Source: JBBDIP01 sp050260675 (GTDB taxonomy: Bacteria; Bacillota; Sulfobacillia; Fermentithermobacillales; Fermentithermobacillaceae). Taken from it: a stretch of DNA of 64,000 nucleotides. Location of the stretch: positions 186,001 to 250,000 of the forward strand of contig JBLNCN010000011.1 in the NCBI GenBank assembly GCA_050260675.1, in the 5' to 3' direction. The translations under genes and the position numbers were made by a program. Shown piece by piece: positions 1-9,978 of this stretch. Within the stretch, counting starts at the first letter, position 1. Every line of letters starts with the position of its first letter. The notes under the pieces were generated by a model. The model was not told where the DNA came from. It ran no database searches and saw nothing but the letters and a program-made list of their open reading frames with translations.

Positions 1-369
1 GAGGCGATGGGTGAGGAAGAAATCCACGTAGACCACGTGATACCCCGACAGCTGGTCCATCATGATGAGGTGTGGAACCTCGTCCTTGCTCACGACTTCT
101 GCAACCAGCAGAAGAGCGACGCTCTTACTGAGCGCTACTACATTGAGAAACTCATAGAGCGCAATGAAGCGCTCATAATGAGCAACCATCCCCTCAAGAA
201 AAGGCTTATAGCGGAACTCGGCGAAACACCCGCTCGTCGTCAACAGAACGTGTGGAAGGTTTACGAGGATGGTCGAACCGTCCTACGATACACATGGGAG
301 GGTATCCGTGGGTACAATCCGGCCACCGACCCCTTCTACAAGTCGTTCGTGAGGAGCATCAACCGATGA
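1..369 (+). CDS. HNH endonuclease, C-terminal part (5' end outside window)
   Basis: The reading frame is open to base 1, so the N-terminus lies outside the window. The visible part has an HNH core: DHVIP near the start, then NLVLAH and CNQQK about 20 residues later, the expected order of metal-binding His, structural Asn and final catalytic residues. Such proteins cut DNA, or occasionally RNA, with one metal ion. The last four bases overlap the ATG of the next gene (ATGA), so the two are translationally coupled. The long charged tail after the HNH core matches nothing I recognise. Its place next to a defence island suggests a restriction-type role, which is inference. Confidence 0.7.
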   Translation, partial: EAMGEEEIHVDHVIPRQLVHHDEVWNLVLAHDFCNQQKSDALTERYYIEKLIERNEALIMSNHPLKKRLIAELGETPARRQQNVWKVYEDGRTVLRYTWEGIRGYNPATDPFYKSFVRSINR

Positions 370-692
370 CCACCATCACCTACAACAAGCTAGTCAGGGA
401 CCGAATCCCGGAGATCATCCGATCACAGGGCAAGTCATGCGTAGTAACGACCCTGGATAGGGCTGACCACCTGACTCACCTCAACGCTAAACTCAAGGAG
501 GAACTCGAGGAGTATCTATCTTCTGGCGAGGTCATGGAACTCGCGGACGTCGTGGAGATCATCAGGGCGATACTGCAGGTAAAGGCAGTGAGTCTTGAGG
601 AGTTTGAGGCGCTTAGAGAGAAGAAGCGTCAGTCGAATGGTGGTTTCGACAGAGGGTACTTCCTGGTAAGCGTGGAAGAACCGGGACGCTAG
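366..692 (+). CDS. MazG-like / phosphoribosyl-ATP pyrophosphohydrolase-like protein
   Basis: 108 residues starting at the ATG that overlaps the stop of the HNH gene. The N-terminus YNKLVRDRIPEII is the hallmark of small all-alpha NTP pyrophosphohydrolases (COG4997-like). The acidic run KLKEELEEYL followed by ELADVVEI gives the ExxE...D metal-binding pattern of the MazG fold. Family members hydrolyse nucleoside triphosphates, often as house-cleaning enzymes. Coupling to an HNH nuclease suggests a two-gene unit, possibly tied to nucleotide depletion or damage. The substrate cannot be read from the sequence. Confidence 0.75.
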   Translation: MTTITYNKLVRDRIPEIIRSQGKSCVVTTLDRADHLTHLNAKLKEELEEYLSSGEVMELADVVEIIRAILQVKAVSLEEFEALREKKRQSNGGFDRGYFLVSVEEPGR

Positions 693-988
693 GCCAAGAC
701 AGAGCAGAGTGGGGTCTGCCCTAGCCACTAGGAACTGGACCTTCTCGGTCGCCTGCAGGCAAGACAACACAATCGGGAGATTGCTATCTTGGGAGAAGCG
801 AAGGCTCCATATCAAACCATTGACGACAACCATGCCGATATCGTAGACAGACAAGCTTATGATTGTCTCGGAACGCATGTTCACATTTCGCGAGTACCTG
901 GGCGTAGAGAGGAAATCCGCCATACCGCAGAGAACAGGCGGGTGCGGAAAGACAAAGACCGAGACATTCTCTAAGGAGAGGCAACACG
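693..988. other. Intergenic, no gene recognised
   Basis: About 300 bases between the MazG-like gene and the next plus-strand gene. Short open frames on both strands show no family features. A purine-rich AAGGAGAGG at 973-981 is the ribosome site of the downstream gene. I see no clear promoter, hairpin or repeat. Confidence 0.4.
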
Positions 989-2004
989 GTGAGGTCATCG
1001 ACTTTTGGTGGCCAGGACCAATACTACTCCGCCTGGGCGGGCCAGGCGGCGCCACCTCAGGCAATCGAGAGTGCCCAGCGATTCGAGTCGTTGATCAATG
1101 ATGGCGACTACCGTGGTGTGGTACAGCGAGTCATCAGACAATGGAACAACACTTTACGAGAACAAATGCGCGCCGAAACGGGCCTACGGTTGAGCGTCGG
1201 CGATGACGTCCAGGCTGTCCCAGTCAGGATTGTCGACGGCCTTCCCAAGCCTCTCTTTCACATAATCTCCCAGTTCTCACCCGATGACCTACGACTATTG
1301 CTCAACCGGCCTCTTTTTTCCAGTCTCGACGCCCATCTTCCTGTTCTTACGAGGGACTATTGTCATATCGCTCACTGGCTTGGACAATTCCCACCTGAAG
1401 TTTCTCGCGATGAAGTCCAGAAAGTACGGGATTTCGTGCATGACATCGCAGAGGGTCTTGAGAAGCTAGAGTTTGAGCGAAAGATGCGGGGTATCGATCA
1501 AGACGTCCTGGGAGCCTACTATTACAACATACCGGAGGTGCGACTCTACTGGGTGGCTATCGCTATGACCGCTCGATTCATTGGCCTGCCCGTTGAGGCT
1601 TTGGCATTTGTAGTAGCCACCCATGAGCTAGCGCACGCTTTACTCACATGGGACGCGACATCGACGGGCGCAGATGGGAGACATCAAGCCTATCTCGGGC
1701 TAGCATCCTAATCGTGGAAGGTTTGGCGCAGCACTACACAGAGGTAATCTGCCGTCGCCTGGAACCGAAGTTCCCCATAGCTATCCAAGCATACGAACGA
1801 TTGCTAGGACTGCAGAGTGACGTTTACAGCGTCCACCGCAGATGGCCAAAGGGACGAGCGAGCGGGGAGATCGTTCGTCTGGCCATGATATCCTCACGTT
1901 GTCACGAGAGTGGCGACTATGCAGCCTTTGAAGAGCTACTAGAACGATCCCGCGCTGCAGTTGATCCTGGCGACCTTACGCGAAACGGGGGCTGGATTGG
2001 GTAG
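989..2004 (+). pseudogene. HELAH zinc metallopeptidase-like gene split by a -1 frameshift
   Basis: The first frame starts at GTG 989 behind AAGGAGAGG and runs to a stop at 1711. It contains ATHELAHA (1619-1639), a classical HExxH zinc site. Just after it the coding sense moves to a second frame, which reads FTHMGRDIDGRRW from 1639 and continues through VEGLAQHYTEV to the stop at 2004. Adding one base near 1637-1641 would join them into one protein of about 338 residues, HELAH-AFTHMGRD...EGLAQ, where the later Glu could be the third zinc ligand. This may be true decay or a sequencing error. The gene converges on brxL. I do not recognise the family beyond the zinc motif. Confidence 0.6.
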
Positions 2005-2013
2005 TGACTCTCG

Positions 2014-2035
2014 GTAGCCCCAGTTTGGGCGCTAC
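2014..2035. terminator. Stem-loop between convergent genes
   Basis: GTAGCCCCA and TGGGCGCTAC form an imperfect stem around GTT, spanning the gap between the metallopeptidase gene and brxL and overlapping the brxL stop codon. It could end transcription in both directions. No U-run follows, so this is a weak call. Confidence 0.35.
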
Positions 2036-4080
2036 TCTAGAAGCGCTTTTGTAAGTGCGTCCGCTGCATCCGAGTAGAAGACTATGTTCACCTTTGTTGC
2101 CAACTCGTCCGGCAGTTCCAGCAGCTGGCGCCTCGCCGAAACCGGCATTAACAGCTGGAAAGCACCTTTTTCCACCGCGAGTTCCGCAACACCAACTGGG
2201 TTTGGCACCATCTCAATCGAACCGCCCAAGTTCAGCGCACCTACCACAATCAACCCGCCCTTCATGCTCCGCTCCATTAGTGAGCCACAAAGGGCCAGAA
2301 GAACAGCCAAGCCAAGTCCGTGTCCAGAGCGATCATTGTCCATAGCTCTTAACTGCACTGAGAACTCGTGGGCTCGTGGATCCCGGCCACCAATCAGAGT
2401 CTTCGACTGAACATACAAGTTCTGTTCGCCGAACCTAACGCTTTCCCTAAAAGCTGGAGGGATGGGGGCGTTGAGGATCTTGACTCCGCTTCCGGGCCCA
2501 TATGTCGCCTCAATCCGATATAGAGATGGCGGAGCATCCTGGCCGCCGGGACTGATCGTCCAGACTTGCCCGGGCGGTAGCGGGTCAACCTCAATGGCAT
2601 CGTCGCTGTGGAGTTCCGGTGTCGACACAAACGTCTCCACGCCTTCTGAACCCATGAAGTAGCTAAAGTGGGTGTTTCGGAACTCGGTCTTAAGGCACTT
2701 TTTCTGCTGCTCCTTAACCCGTCTGCGTCCCTCAAGCGCATAACGAACCAATCTCTCGAGTTCTTCATCGGGAACCGGCATCTCGGGATCAGGAAACAGT
2801 AGTTTCAGGAGGCCGCTAACGGTACGGTTCACCGCTTCTATGTCTCTACCGCTGAGTGCGCCTCCCCAGTTGACTCTTCCCTGCAAAGTCGACAACCTGG
2901 TGCCTTGGCGGAGTTTCGTCCAGCACTCCGAGAGAAAATCTGTAACAAGTCCGAAATGATTGGTAAGGTGATCGTCCGGATTCAGCTTCGGGAAATCCCA
3001 CCCCGGCACATAACAGTGAATACGGTCCATAAACGCTGTATCGTTTCGCATTTCTGGTGGAAGCGGGCTGAGGAGATGGGCGACCCTCTGCTGCTGTTGA
3101 ACATCAAGGTCCAGGTTGCCCACCATGACAATGCTACCGGATGCGCGAATGCTCTCCTTGCCTCGAGAGAACTCGCCGGCCGCCATGTACCCCTTCATGA
3201 TATTGACTCCGTCTTTCTGGTCAAATGAGATGCCCGCGACCTCGTCGAAGCACACAACGTCGTAGAGACAAACTAATCCGCGCTGCCCGTTAGCCATATT
3301 GACGAACATCTTGGCCACGGTAGCCTTCCCGCCTGATATTAGATGCGAGTAGGGTGAGATCTGCTGATATAGATGGCTCTTGCCGGTACCGCGGGGCCCA
3401 AGCTCCACAAGGTTGTAGTTTCGCTCGATAAATGGCACCATACGCAGCAGCACAACCATCTTAGCTCGCTCGGATAGAGACGTAGGCTCAAGTCCGACTG
3501 AACGGATCAAGAAGTCCTGCCATTCAGCCGTCGTGAACTGAGCGCGCCCTCGGTTTAGGGTGTCTAGTACGTCGGACTTGGAGAGCTGGATGGCGCGGAG
3601 ACTCTCAATAGCGAAAGGCCGACCCTGGCGTTCCTCAGCAACCGCCGCATCGTATGTGAGAGTAACCTCGGCGTAGAAACCATCCGTTAGCATACGTTCG
3701 TGTTCATGTGCCAAGTCATCATCGATACGTACATCCTTCAGCCCTAAGCTTGGCAACTCCACCAAGAACGAATCGCTCTTGGCATCCAATCTTGCTCGCA
3801 CAATGTCTATCAGCTTTACGGAGCCCTTTTCTCGGGCACGGGCCTTGAAAAGCTCTTGCTCATTTGTCCGAACCGTACGATCACGGAGCTGCCGTTCGAC
3901 TATCTGCAGCCCCTCTTGGATCTCCAGCTCATTGGTCGTTGCGCAGTATCGCCCAAGGAGGAACTCTACCACGTAGGTGGGGACAGGATACTGTCGGCTA
4001 TACTGCCTCACGAGATCCTTACGTACCAAGTATCCATCAAAGGCCGAAGCCGCCAACTGATCCAGATGATCGAGCCTCAT
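2032..4080 (-). CDS. brxL: BREX protein BrxL (AAA ATPase with Lon-like C-terminus)
   Basis: 682 residues, last gene of the BREX operon. The AAA part has Walker A GPRGTGKSH (228-236) and a Walker B ending VCFDE (about 276-280). The C-terminal third has the Lon proteolytic-domain fold pattern. However, where Lon has Ser in DGPSAG this protein reads RSGHGLG (584-590), and the Lon catalytic Lys position after the GGSIE strand looks like Val. A peptidase-dead Lon domain is therefore likely; this is my hand alignment. The ATG directly follows the pglZ stop (TAG then ATG). In type 1 BREX, BrxL is a ring-forming, DNA-binding ATPase needed for phage exclusion. Confidence 0.93.
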   Translation of the reverse strand: MRLDHLDQLAASAFDGYLVRKDLVRQYSRQYPVPTYVVEFLLGRYCATTNELEIQEGLQIVERQLRDRTVRTNEQELFKARAREKGSVKLIDIVRARLDAKSDSFLVELPSLGLKDVRIDDDLAHEHERMLTDGFYAEVTLTYDAAVAEERQGRPFAIESLRAIQLSKSDVLDTLNRGRAQFTTAEWQDFLIRSVGLEPTSLSERAKMVVLLRMVPFIERNYNLVELGPRGTGKSHLYQQISPYSHLISGGKATVAKMFVNMANGQRGLVCLYDVVCFDEVAGISFDQKDGVNIMKGYMAAGEFSRGKESIRASGSIVMVGNLDLDVQQQQRVAHLLSPLPPEMRNDTAFMDRIHCYVPGWDFPKLNPDDHLTNHFGLVTDFLSECWTKLRQGTRLSTLQGRVNWGGALSGRDIEAVNRTVSGLLKLLFPDPEMPVPDEELERLVRYALEGRRRVKEQQKKCLKTEFRNTHFSYFMGSEGVETFVSTPELHSDDAIEVDPLPPGQVWTISPGGQDAPPSLYRIEATYGPGSGVKILNAPIPPAFRESVRFGEQNLYVQSKTLIGGRDPRAHEFSVQLRAMDNDRSGHGLGLAVLLALCGSLMERSMKGGLIVVGALNLGGSIEMVPNPVGVAELAVEKGAFQLLMPVSARRQLLELPDELATKVNIVFYSDAADALTKALLE

Positions 4081-6438
4081 CTAGGATTCCTCCCCCACTA
4101 TCGTCGGGCGCTGGCAAGCGATCTTGCCAGAGGCATCCGATATCACCACGCTCACCATCGTACCTTCAAATGAGTCGTCTACGACAAGCGAAACCCTGCC
4201 AGTCTCGTCTAGAGCCTTAGGAGTTGTGATGCTTGAGTCAGAAACATTGGGCTTGGTCCGTAGATCGGCCACCAGCCCCGCAACCGGAGGCTCAACGGCG
4301 ATGCGACAGCGAAACCCCCGCCACGATACCTCTGAGACTGCCACGTCAACACGCTGTGAACTCTGATCGCGTTGAACCACAACAATCGGAATCACGCACT
4401 CTTGAGGGCTGATGCCACCATGAGCATATTCTTCTCCGGCCTTATAGCAGCAGACGCCCGGTGCGTAGGAAAGCCAATGCTCTGCATTCCACGACCACGG
4501 GGCAACGGGTATTTGAAGAGCAGAGCCATCCTTGATGACAGCGAATCTAGGCCACCGAGACTCTGTCAGATACTTGGGCAAGTCGTGTTTCGGCAAACCA
4601 CCGGGCAACAAGAGCCACCCGTGGTCTGTCACAACCTGTACACGCTTCCACCCGGCAGCCAGCAGGCTGTTAACCCTCTCCAGCACTGCCTGTAACTGGC
4701 CTTCCGCATGTGATGCAAGCCAGGCTCCAAAATCGTGACCAGTCTTGTCAAGTTGCCCACACTCCGCCCAGGCCAAAGCACCGGGCGCGCTCGGATTACC
4801 AGTATCTGTGCCTTCGAGCACTTGGAAACCTTTTTCCTCAAGTAGTTTGCGAAAGCGTTCCGTGGTCAAGACACTACCTCTGCCGACCACCACAGGAGCG
4901 AAATCCGGTTCGAGGTTATCTCCCTCGAGGCTCGCAACTATGGGGGAAGCAGCTGGTTTGGCAGTCGACGTCACTGTCGGAAACGCAGCCCAGCGCCAAG
5001 CCACGCTCGACTCGAGTCCGGCGGCGCTGGTCATTGCTGCGAGGCGACATCCAAGGTCGAATCGTAAGCCGTCAACAAAAAGCAAGCAGTCACCCATCTT
5101 GCTTTGGACAGGCCCTTGCTGTGAGGCGCTTGGCATGGGAGATCTTTCCGTGCATTTCTGGAGCGCCCGAGCGGAGCCGTCAAGCCACCCAAGATATAGA
5201 GCGTACACAGCAGCACCAACTGCTTGTGCGTCAGCATCTGATTTGGCACAGGCCAAGGCACGCAAGACCGCATCATCGCAGAGATACCCCAACTTAGTGT
5301 ACTGACTCACGATGCCATCGGCAGTTTCTCCGCTCAAAGGACTAATGCTGCCTCGGGCGAGCACACTCAAGTACTCGAGTGCCTGAGCGAGCGGACACCA
5401 TCCCAGTGTCGCCCACACCCAACTGCGCCTAGGCGCATGCTCAGTTTCAAGAGCCATGACAGCGTCGCGCGCTGCGCTTGGATCCTTTTCCTTCAGTCCG
5501 AGCAGGGCTTGTCGCAGCTGCGCCTCTGATGACTCGTTTTCGTCCGGCCAAGGCTCTCTATCAAAGATGAGTCTCTTTGGTTTGGCCTTCCTCAGCAATC
5601 CTGGTATGCCCGGATACAGGGTCGGCGACTCCGCAAATCGTTCCCAGAGCAAGCGCCAGGGACCTTCACGAAGACCGAGTTTTTCTGCTCCCACGATCTC
5701 CCCGTCAGTCAAGGGGTCAAAGCTATACTCCTCACGACACTGGCTGCGGAAAACCCGCCAACGCTCATCTTTCCAGTCCTCTCTAGTCGTCGCGGGAGCG
5801 CTGAGCCACGCCAAGAGAGCTCGCTGATGGTCAGGTACGACCAGTCTGTGGAAGTCTGCGGCTTCTAGTTTCCTGTTGCGCAATGATTGCAAGGGGGTCT
5901 GAGAAAGCTCAGGCAAAGCGCTACGCATGGCCTCAAGCGTGCCGCGATCCTCGGCCACATCCAAACCGAGCCCGCCCTCCTGACTTACAAGAAACGCTAG
6001 CACGGTCCAGTCCCGACCGTTTTTCTGCGTCCATACTGTGCCGCGGTATTGCAGTTCCACTAGAGGTTTCAGTTCGTCAGGGCACTCCTCGACCGCACGC
6101 AAAGTCTGTCTGCTGACACCCGGCATATAGATCACCGGGACCGTACCGTCTGGCCATTCCAACTCAGGAAATGCACGTATGCGAACTGAAGGCTCGATCA
6201 CAGAGCGGAGCCAGATCGAAGGCCCTTTCCGCTGGGTCGGGTGGTATTGCCCGTACTCCAGTAGCGCGGGCATGAGTGGACGCAGCTGCTCAACTAGGGA
6301 GTTCCACTGTCTGTCCTCATCCGTCCACAAGACTGCCACGGGTGAAACCGTATCACCCGGATTATGCTTGGAGGCACGTGCCAGGGAATCCATGACTGCT
6401 TCGAGCATGGTGTTGGACTGAGTTATCGTAGTCGTCAC
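4081..6438 (-). CDS. pglZ: BREX phosphatase-like protein PglZ
   Basis: 785 residues with a GTG start whose GTGA overlaps the pglX stop. It carries the PglZ signatures of the alkaline-phosphatase superfamily: FVDGLRFD (454-461), supplying a metal-binding Asp, VTDHGWLL (603-610), and HGGISPQECVIP (673-684) near the end of the domain. The N-terminal 400 residues are less conserved, as usual. PglZ is present in all BREX types and is essential for defence and usually for BREX methylation; its substrate is not settled. Order between pglX and brxL is the type 1 order. Confidence 0.93.
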   Translation of the reverse strand: MTTTITQSNTMLEAVMDSLARASKHNPGDTVSPVAVLWTDEDRQWNSLVEQLRPLMPALLEYGQYHPTQRKGPSIWLRSVIEPSVRIRAFPELEWPDGTVPVIYMPGVSRQTLRAVEECPDELKPLVELQYRGTVWTQKNGRDWTVLAFLVSQEGGLGLDVAEDRGTLEAMRSALPELSQTPLQSLRNRKLEAADFHRLVVPDHQRALLAWLSAPATTREDWKDERWRVFRSQCREEYSFDPLTDGEIVGAEKLGLREGPWRLLWERFAESPTLYPGIPGLLRKAKPKRLIFDREPWPDENESSEAQLRQALLGLKEKDPSAARDAVMALETEHAPRRSWVWATLGWCPLAQALEYLSVLARGSISPLSGETADGIVSQYTKLGYLCDDAVLRALACAKSDADAQAVGAAVYALYLGWLDGSARALQKCTERSPMPSASQQGPVQSKMGDCLLFVDGLRFDLGCRLAAMTSAAGLESSVAWRWAAFPTVTSTAKPAASPIVASLEGDNLEPDFAPVVVGRGSVLTTERFRKLLEEKGFQVLEGTDTGNPSAPGALAWAECGQLDKTGHDFGAWLASHAEGQLQAVLERVNSLLAAGWKRVQVVTDHGWLLLPGGLPKHDLPKYLTESRWPRFAVIKDGSALQIPVAPWSWNAEHWLSYAPGVCCYKAGEEYAHGGISPQECVIPIVVVQRDQSSQRVDVAVSEVSWRGFRCRIAVEPPVAGLVADLRTKPNVSDSSITTPKALDETGRVSLVVDDSFEGTMVSVVISDASGKIACQRPTIVGEES

Positions 6439-9400
6439 GGTCTAGCGGCCTCCCCCAGGCTCGTGCCTCGCGAGCTCCGAGCTGCTTGTTTCAACTTCAC
6501 TGTGTAGTGGCAATCATTCCACCGGTTGCCGTCATTAGACGGCCCTCCAGTAAAATCAACGCTCGTTTGATCCCAACCCCACAGCCATGGGTACTCATCC
6601 TTTGAGCGGACTGGTTCTTTGCCTCGATCTTTGCTCCAGCTGATGTTGGGCTTTGCTCGCAATATGCCAGCCCCAGTCACGCCATTGGGCAAATCGTGCG
6701 CCATGAATGGGCGTATGTTCACCCGAACCCCGTCATTGATGTCGGGCTCCCAACCTATGGGCTGACGGCTGAGAGGCTTCCAGCGCACGAAGATATCGTA
6801 AGGGGGTTCGCCGACCAGTATCGCCTTAAGAGTATTCTGCAAGACTGTGGCTGAAGCCAACCTGTCATCCGCGCCATCCTCGCCTCGACTCACAGCATCT
6901 TTCTGCCGTGCGAGCCAGTCGCCCAAGTAGGAATATGTCAGCTTTTCGAGCAACTGTCGACCTCGTCCGTCTGGCGCGCAGAGCCTGTGGTAGTTGACCA
7001 GGGCATGGAAACCATCTCGACGGCGACCATCCCAGATGTGCCAGATGAACGGCCGATGGCGGAAGAGGCGACAGTGTTCCGCAAAAAACGTGTTTCGCAA
7101 CCAATCCTCCAAGCCTAAGCCTCCAGTCCATTCCATAAGCCTGTCCAAAGGCAACCCGGAAGCATGGAGCAACTCGATCAGGCGCTCATGGGCTGGAGTC
7201 TCTCCCAATATCGAGGGCATGCATGCGATACCGTCACGGTCAGCATATTTCCCCAGTTCCGCGCACTTTTCTACCCAAGCTCGAGAGGCCTCATCAAGTT
7301 CCATATCTCCTACGGTCTCCGCCGGCCAGCGGTAGCCTAGTAGACGAGCGACCGCAACCTGAAGGATATCGCTAGTGTTAGGTGCGCGGTAGATCAGCGA
7401 TGGGTGGCGTTCTGTGCCGACTGGATCGGCAATACAATACGGGGACCTACTCGCAGGTCCCGCTGCGACCATCCCTGCCGGGTGTCCGTGGAATAACCAT
7501 TGAGTCGGATCGTTGCTCTGGGGCTTAGGCAGGCCGTAAGGATACTTCTCGTTGGCGACCCTCTGCCAATGCTCCGGATCGAAGGCCACGTTGACCAGAG
7601 TAGCATTGGTTACTTTCAATGTCTTGTCTATTCGACGCACCTGCTCGGCGTATTGTGGCGAGGAACAGAAAGCCCAAATAGCTGGGAGATGTGAGGAATC
7701 GTTAGGCAAGATCACCGCTGTATTGTTGTCAAAGGCATCCCCGCTGTAGATCGTTGGTAGGAGGCTGTGCATCTGGCTTACAGCAACACCTAACTTCCCC
7801 CAGGCAGCAGTTCCATCCTTTCTTGCCCCTGGGATGTCAGCTATAGCTCCTGAACCATAACCCCACCGCAATAGCTGCTCTCTCCCGCCGTAACAGGAGA
7901 GCGCACTAACGGTGCTCTGAAACCGTGCCCAAGGTAAATCGATCGCAGGAAGCTCCCAAAAGCAGATAGCCATCCTTGGAAGGTCGCCCGTCGTTAGGCC
8001 GTGATACGCATATGCATATCGCTCAAGCAAAGTACCTTCCATGGCTCCAGAAAGAAGGATCCTGAAATCTGGATTGCCTAACTGCGCCAGTTGATTCAGG
8101 ACGCCCACGGGGCCACCACGCAGAGACTCAGCAGTCCTGTCAACTGAAGATGCGGTACTTGCGTCAACTGAGGAAATCGCAGAATCTGGGAATGGTCGAA
8201 CGGCAGTCAATACTGCCGCAAGTATCTTCAAGTCCCAAAGGGGCGTTCGGAAGGCTTTGGCACCTATTGCTCCCAGTAAGTTGAAAGTCATTCCTGTCAG
8301 GAGTCTCTTACGCATCTGAGCTTGAGTTCGTAGAAAGAGCCAGTTCTGAGGCGCAATAACCGCGAGAGCTCCTCCAGGTTCCAACCAGTTGCCCATTCGC
8401 ATGAGAAATGAGGTTGCCAGGTTGCCTTTCGCCTCTGGAAACCAACTCTCACAGTAGTCTGCAAGAACGGTCACCTGTTTGGCTCTCGCCAGGTACGGTA
8501 CGTTAGTTGCAACGAGGGTATACTTTCTCACGAGCATCCCTGCGGCATGAGCCAACCCTTGTGCCGCGATTGCCGTCTCCGCTTGGGCAACGTCTAGATG
8601 AACATCCTCGTGGCCAAGAGCCCGGCTAAGTAGTGGGCCGAGATCCTCAAAAGCGCTGATAAATAGCAGGCGTTGACGCGGGTCTCCAGGGTCTATCAGA
8701 CTACCCAGCGTGTCCGCCTCTTTGAAAAGGTTGTATAGCCGGTGCATGCCCGCGCGCAGCCTGTCGTCGGCGCCAGCCAGATTAGTCCAATCGTCTTCTT
8801 TACCTCTGGCGGCAAGTCCCGAACAGGCAACGTGCAATTCAGGGAGAGTCCGGTACCCATCGGATCCGGGGTAAGACCAAGCTGCCAGTGCCAATGCAAA
8901 AGCTGCGATCTGACAGCACCGATTGTCGATCTCGAGCCCGTATAGATTGTCGCGTAGCACAACGTCTACAGCGTCACGAGCTGACAGGCCTTCCTCCGCC
9001 ATTCTGATCGGCACCAAGACGTGAAAGGCAGCAACCAGGAAGTGGCCAGATCCACAGCACGGGTCAAGAACTTCTATCTCTCTTGCAAGCTTGGGCCATT
9101 CATTAAAGGTTCCTGCTGCAATGCGCCACGATGCGGGGGACTCACCCTCGCTACCTGCTCGCACAAACCGTAGGTATTCCCAGGTCACACCTGGCAGCGC
9201 TATCTTGCGACGCAGTTCGTCCTCGCTGGTGGCTCGCGTCAAGTCATCCTGGGATAGTTGCTTTCCTGCCCACCACGCACCCAGCGTGTTGTGCAGGAGA
9301 AATTGCACCATATACGGCTCCGTGAACAGCTGCGTTACAGCAGGGATCTCATCAGCTCCAACCTTGTCGCCGGAGCGGTTGACCTCGTCCTTCCGTTTGC

Positions 9401-9965
9401 TCTGCCAGTACTGATATACCCAACCCAGAGAATCCGAAGCTGTGAAGACTGCAGCCGGGAGAGAATCGATTAGGTTCCGAAGCCGTATTTGGTGCTCAGC
9501 AGCTAGTTCCACCTGGAGTAGTGGGTCCTCCGGGCGGAATATCTGCGGTAACATCGATTGGGCGCAGCGGGCAACGAATTCCCATACACTAACGCCGTCT
9601 CGACTCGCCAGTTCTTCAGCCTCAGCCAAGCTTATCGAGACCCCTCGGCTTGGAAGTATGAGTAGGCCATTTTCCGCGAGGAAACGAGCAAACAGCATGC
9701 GATGCCACTGTTCATAGGCGCATTCCGCTACGAGCCTCCGCAACGCTAGATTACCAGTTCTGTCCTGCACGTCGCCGAGACTTCGGGCCTTAGCTCGGAG
9801 TTTGTTGCGCAATTGACGTTCGGCAGGGCTCATATGGGCATAGGGCTCATAGTGATGGACTGCTAGCGACTCCAGAGCGGCTCGAGACCCGGCTTCGGCA
9901 ATATCGCGAGCTTCGGTAACAACGCGTTCAAGGCGATTGCGTAGATTGCTAGGCAGTATTGGCAT
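6435..9965 (-). CDS. pglX: BREX adenine-specific DNA methyltransferase PglX
   Basis: 1176 residues, typical for type 1 PglX. SAM-binding motif I is DPCCGSGHF (301-309). Catalytic motif IV is TNVPYL (487-492), a variant of the N6-adenine NPPY box with Val in the second position. A good ribosome site AGGAGG lies 9 bases before the ATG. PglX methylates one strand of a non-palindromic host motif and marks self DNA; unmodified phage DNA is blocked by the other Brx proteins. The long C-terminal part should contain the target-recognition region. The motif methylated cannot be predicted from sequence alone. Confidence 0.94.
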   Translation of the reverse strand: MPILPSNLRNRLERVVTEARDIAEAGSRAALESLAVHHYEPYAHMSPAERQLRNKLRAKARSLGDVQDRTGNLALRRLVAECAYEQWHRMLFARFLAENGLLILPSRGVSISLAEAEELASRDGVSVWEFVARCAQSMLPQIFRPEDPLLQVELAAEHQIRLRNLIDSLPAAVFTASDSLGWVYQYWQSKRKDEVNRSGDKVGADEIPAVTQLFTEPYMVQFLLHNTLGAWWAGKQLSQDDLTRATSEDELRRKIALPGVTWEYLRFVRAGSEGESPASWRIAAGTFNEWPKLAREIEVLDPCCGSGHFLVAAFHVLVPIRMAEEGLSARDAVDVVLRDNLYGLEIDNRCCQIAAFALALAAWSYPGSDGYRTLPELHVACSGLAARGKEDDWTNLAGADDRLRAGMHRLYNLFKEADTLGSLIDPGDPRQRLLFISAFEDLGPLLSRALGHEDVHLDVAQAETAIAAQGLAHAAGMLVRKYTLVATNVPYLARAKQVTVLADYCESWFPEAKGNLATSFLMRMGNWLEPGGALAVIAPQNWLFLRTQAQMRKRLLTGMTFNLLGAIGAKAFRTPLWDLKILAAVLTAVRPFPDSAISSVDASTASSVDRTAESLRGGPVGVLNQLAQLGNPDFRILLSGAMEGTLLERYAYAYHGLTTGDLPRMAICFWELPAIDLPWARFQSTVSALSCYGGREQLLRWGYGSGAIADIPGARKDGTAAWGKLGVAVSQMHSLLPTIYSGDAFDNNTAVILPNDSSHLPAIWAFCSSPQYAEQVRRIDKTLKVTNATLVNVAFDPEHWQRVANEKYPYGLPKPQSNDPTQWLFHGHPAGMVAAGPASRSPYCIADPVGTERHPSLIYRAPNTSDILQVAVARLLGYRWPAETVGDMELDEASRAWVEKCAELGKYADRDGIACMPSILGETPAHERLIELLHASGLPLDRLMEWTGGLGLEDWLRNTFFAEHCRLFRHRPFIWHIWDGRRRDGFHALVNYHRLCAPDGRGRQLLEKLTYSYLGDWLARQKDAVSRGEDGADDRLASATVLQNTLKAILVGEPPYDIFVRWKPLSRQPIGWEPDINDGVRVNIRPFMAHDLPNGVTGAGILRAKPNISWSKDRGKEPVRSKDEYPWLWGWDQTSVDFTGGPSNDGNRWNDCHYTVKLKQAARSSRGTSLGEAARP

Positions 9966-9978
9966 CAGCCAGAGCCTC

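Noticed and set aside
516..1064. Minus-strand open frame over the MazG-like gene
   Set aside because: It is a shadow of two real plus-strand genes and has no family motifs or ribosome site.
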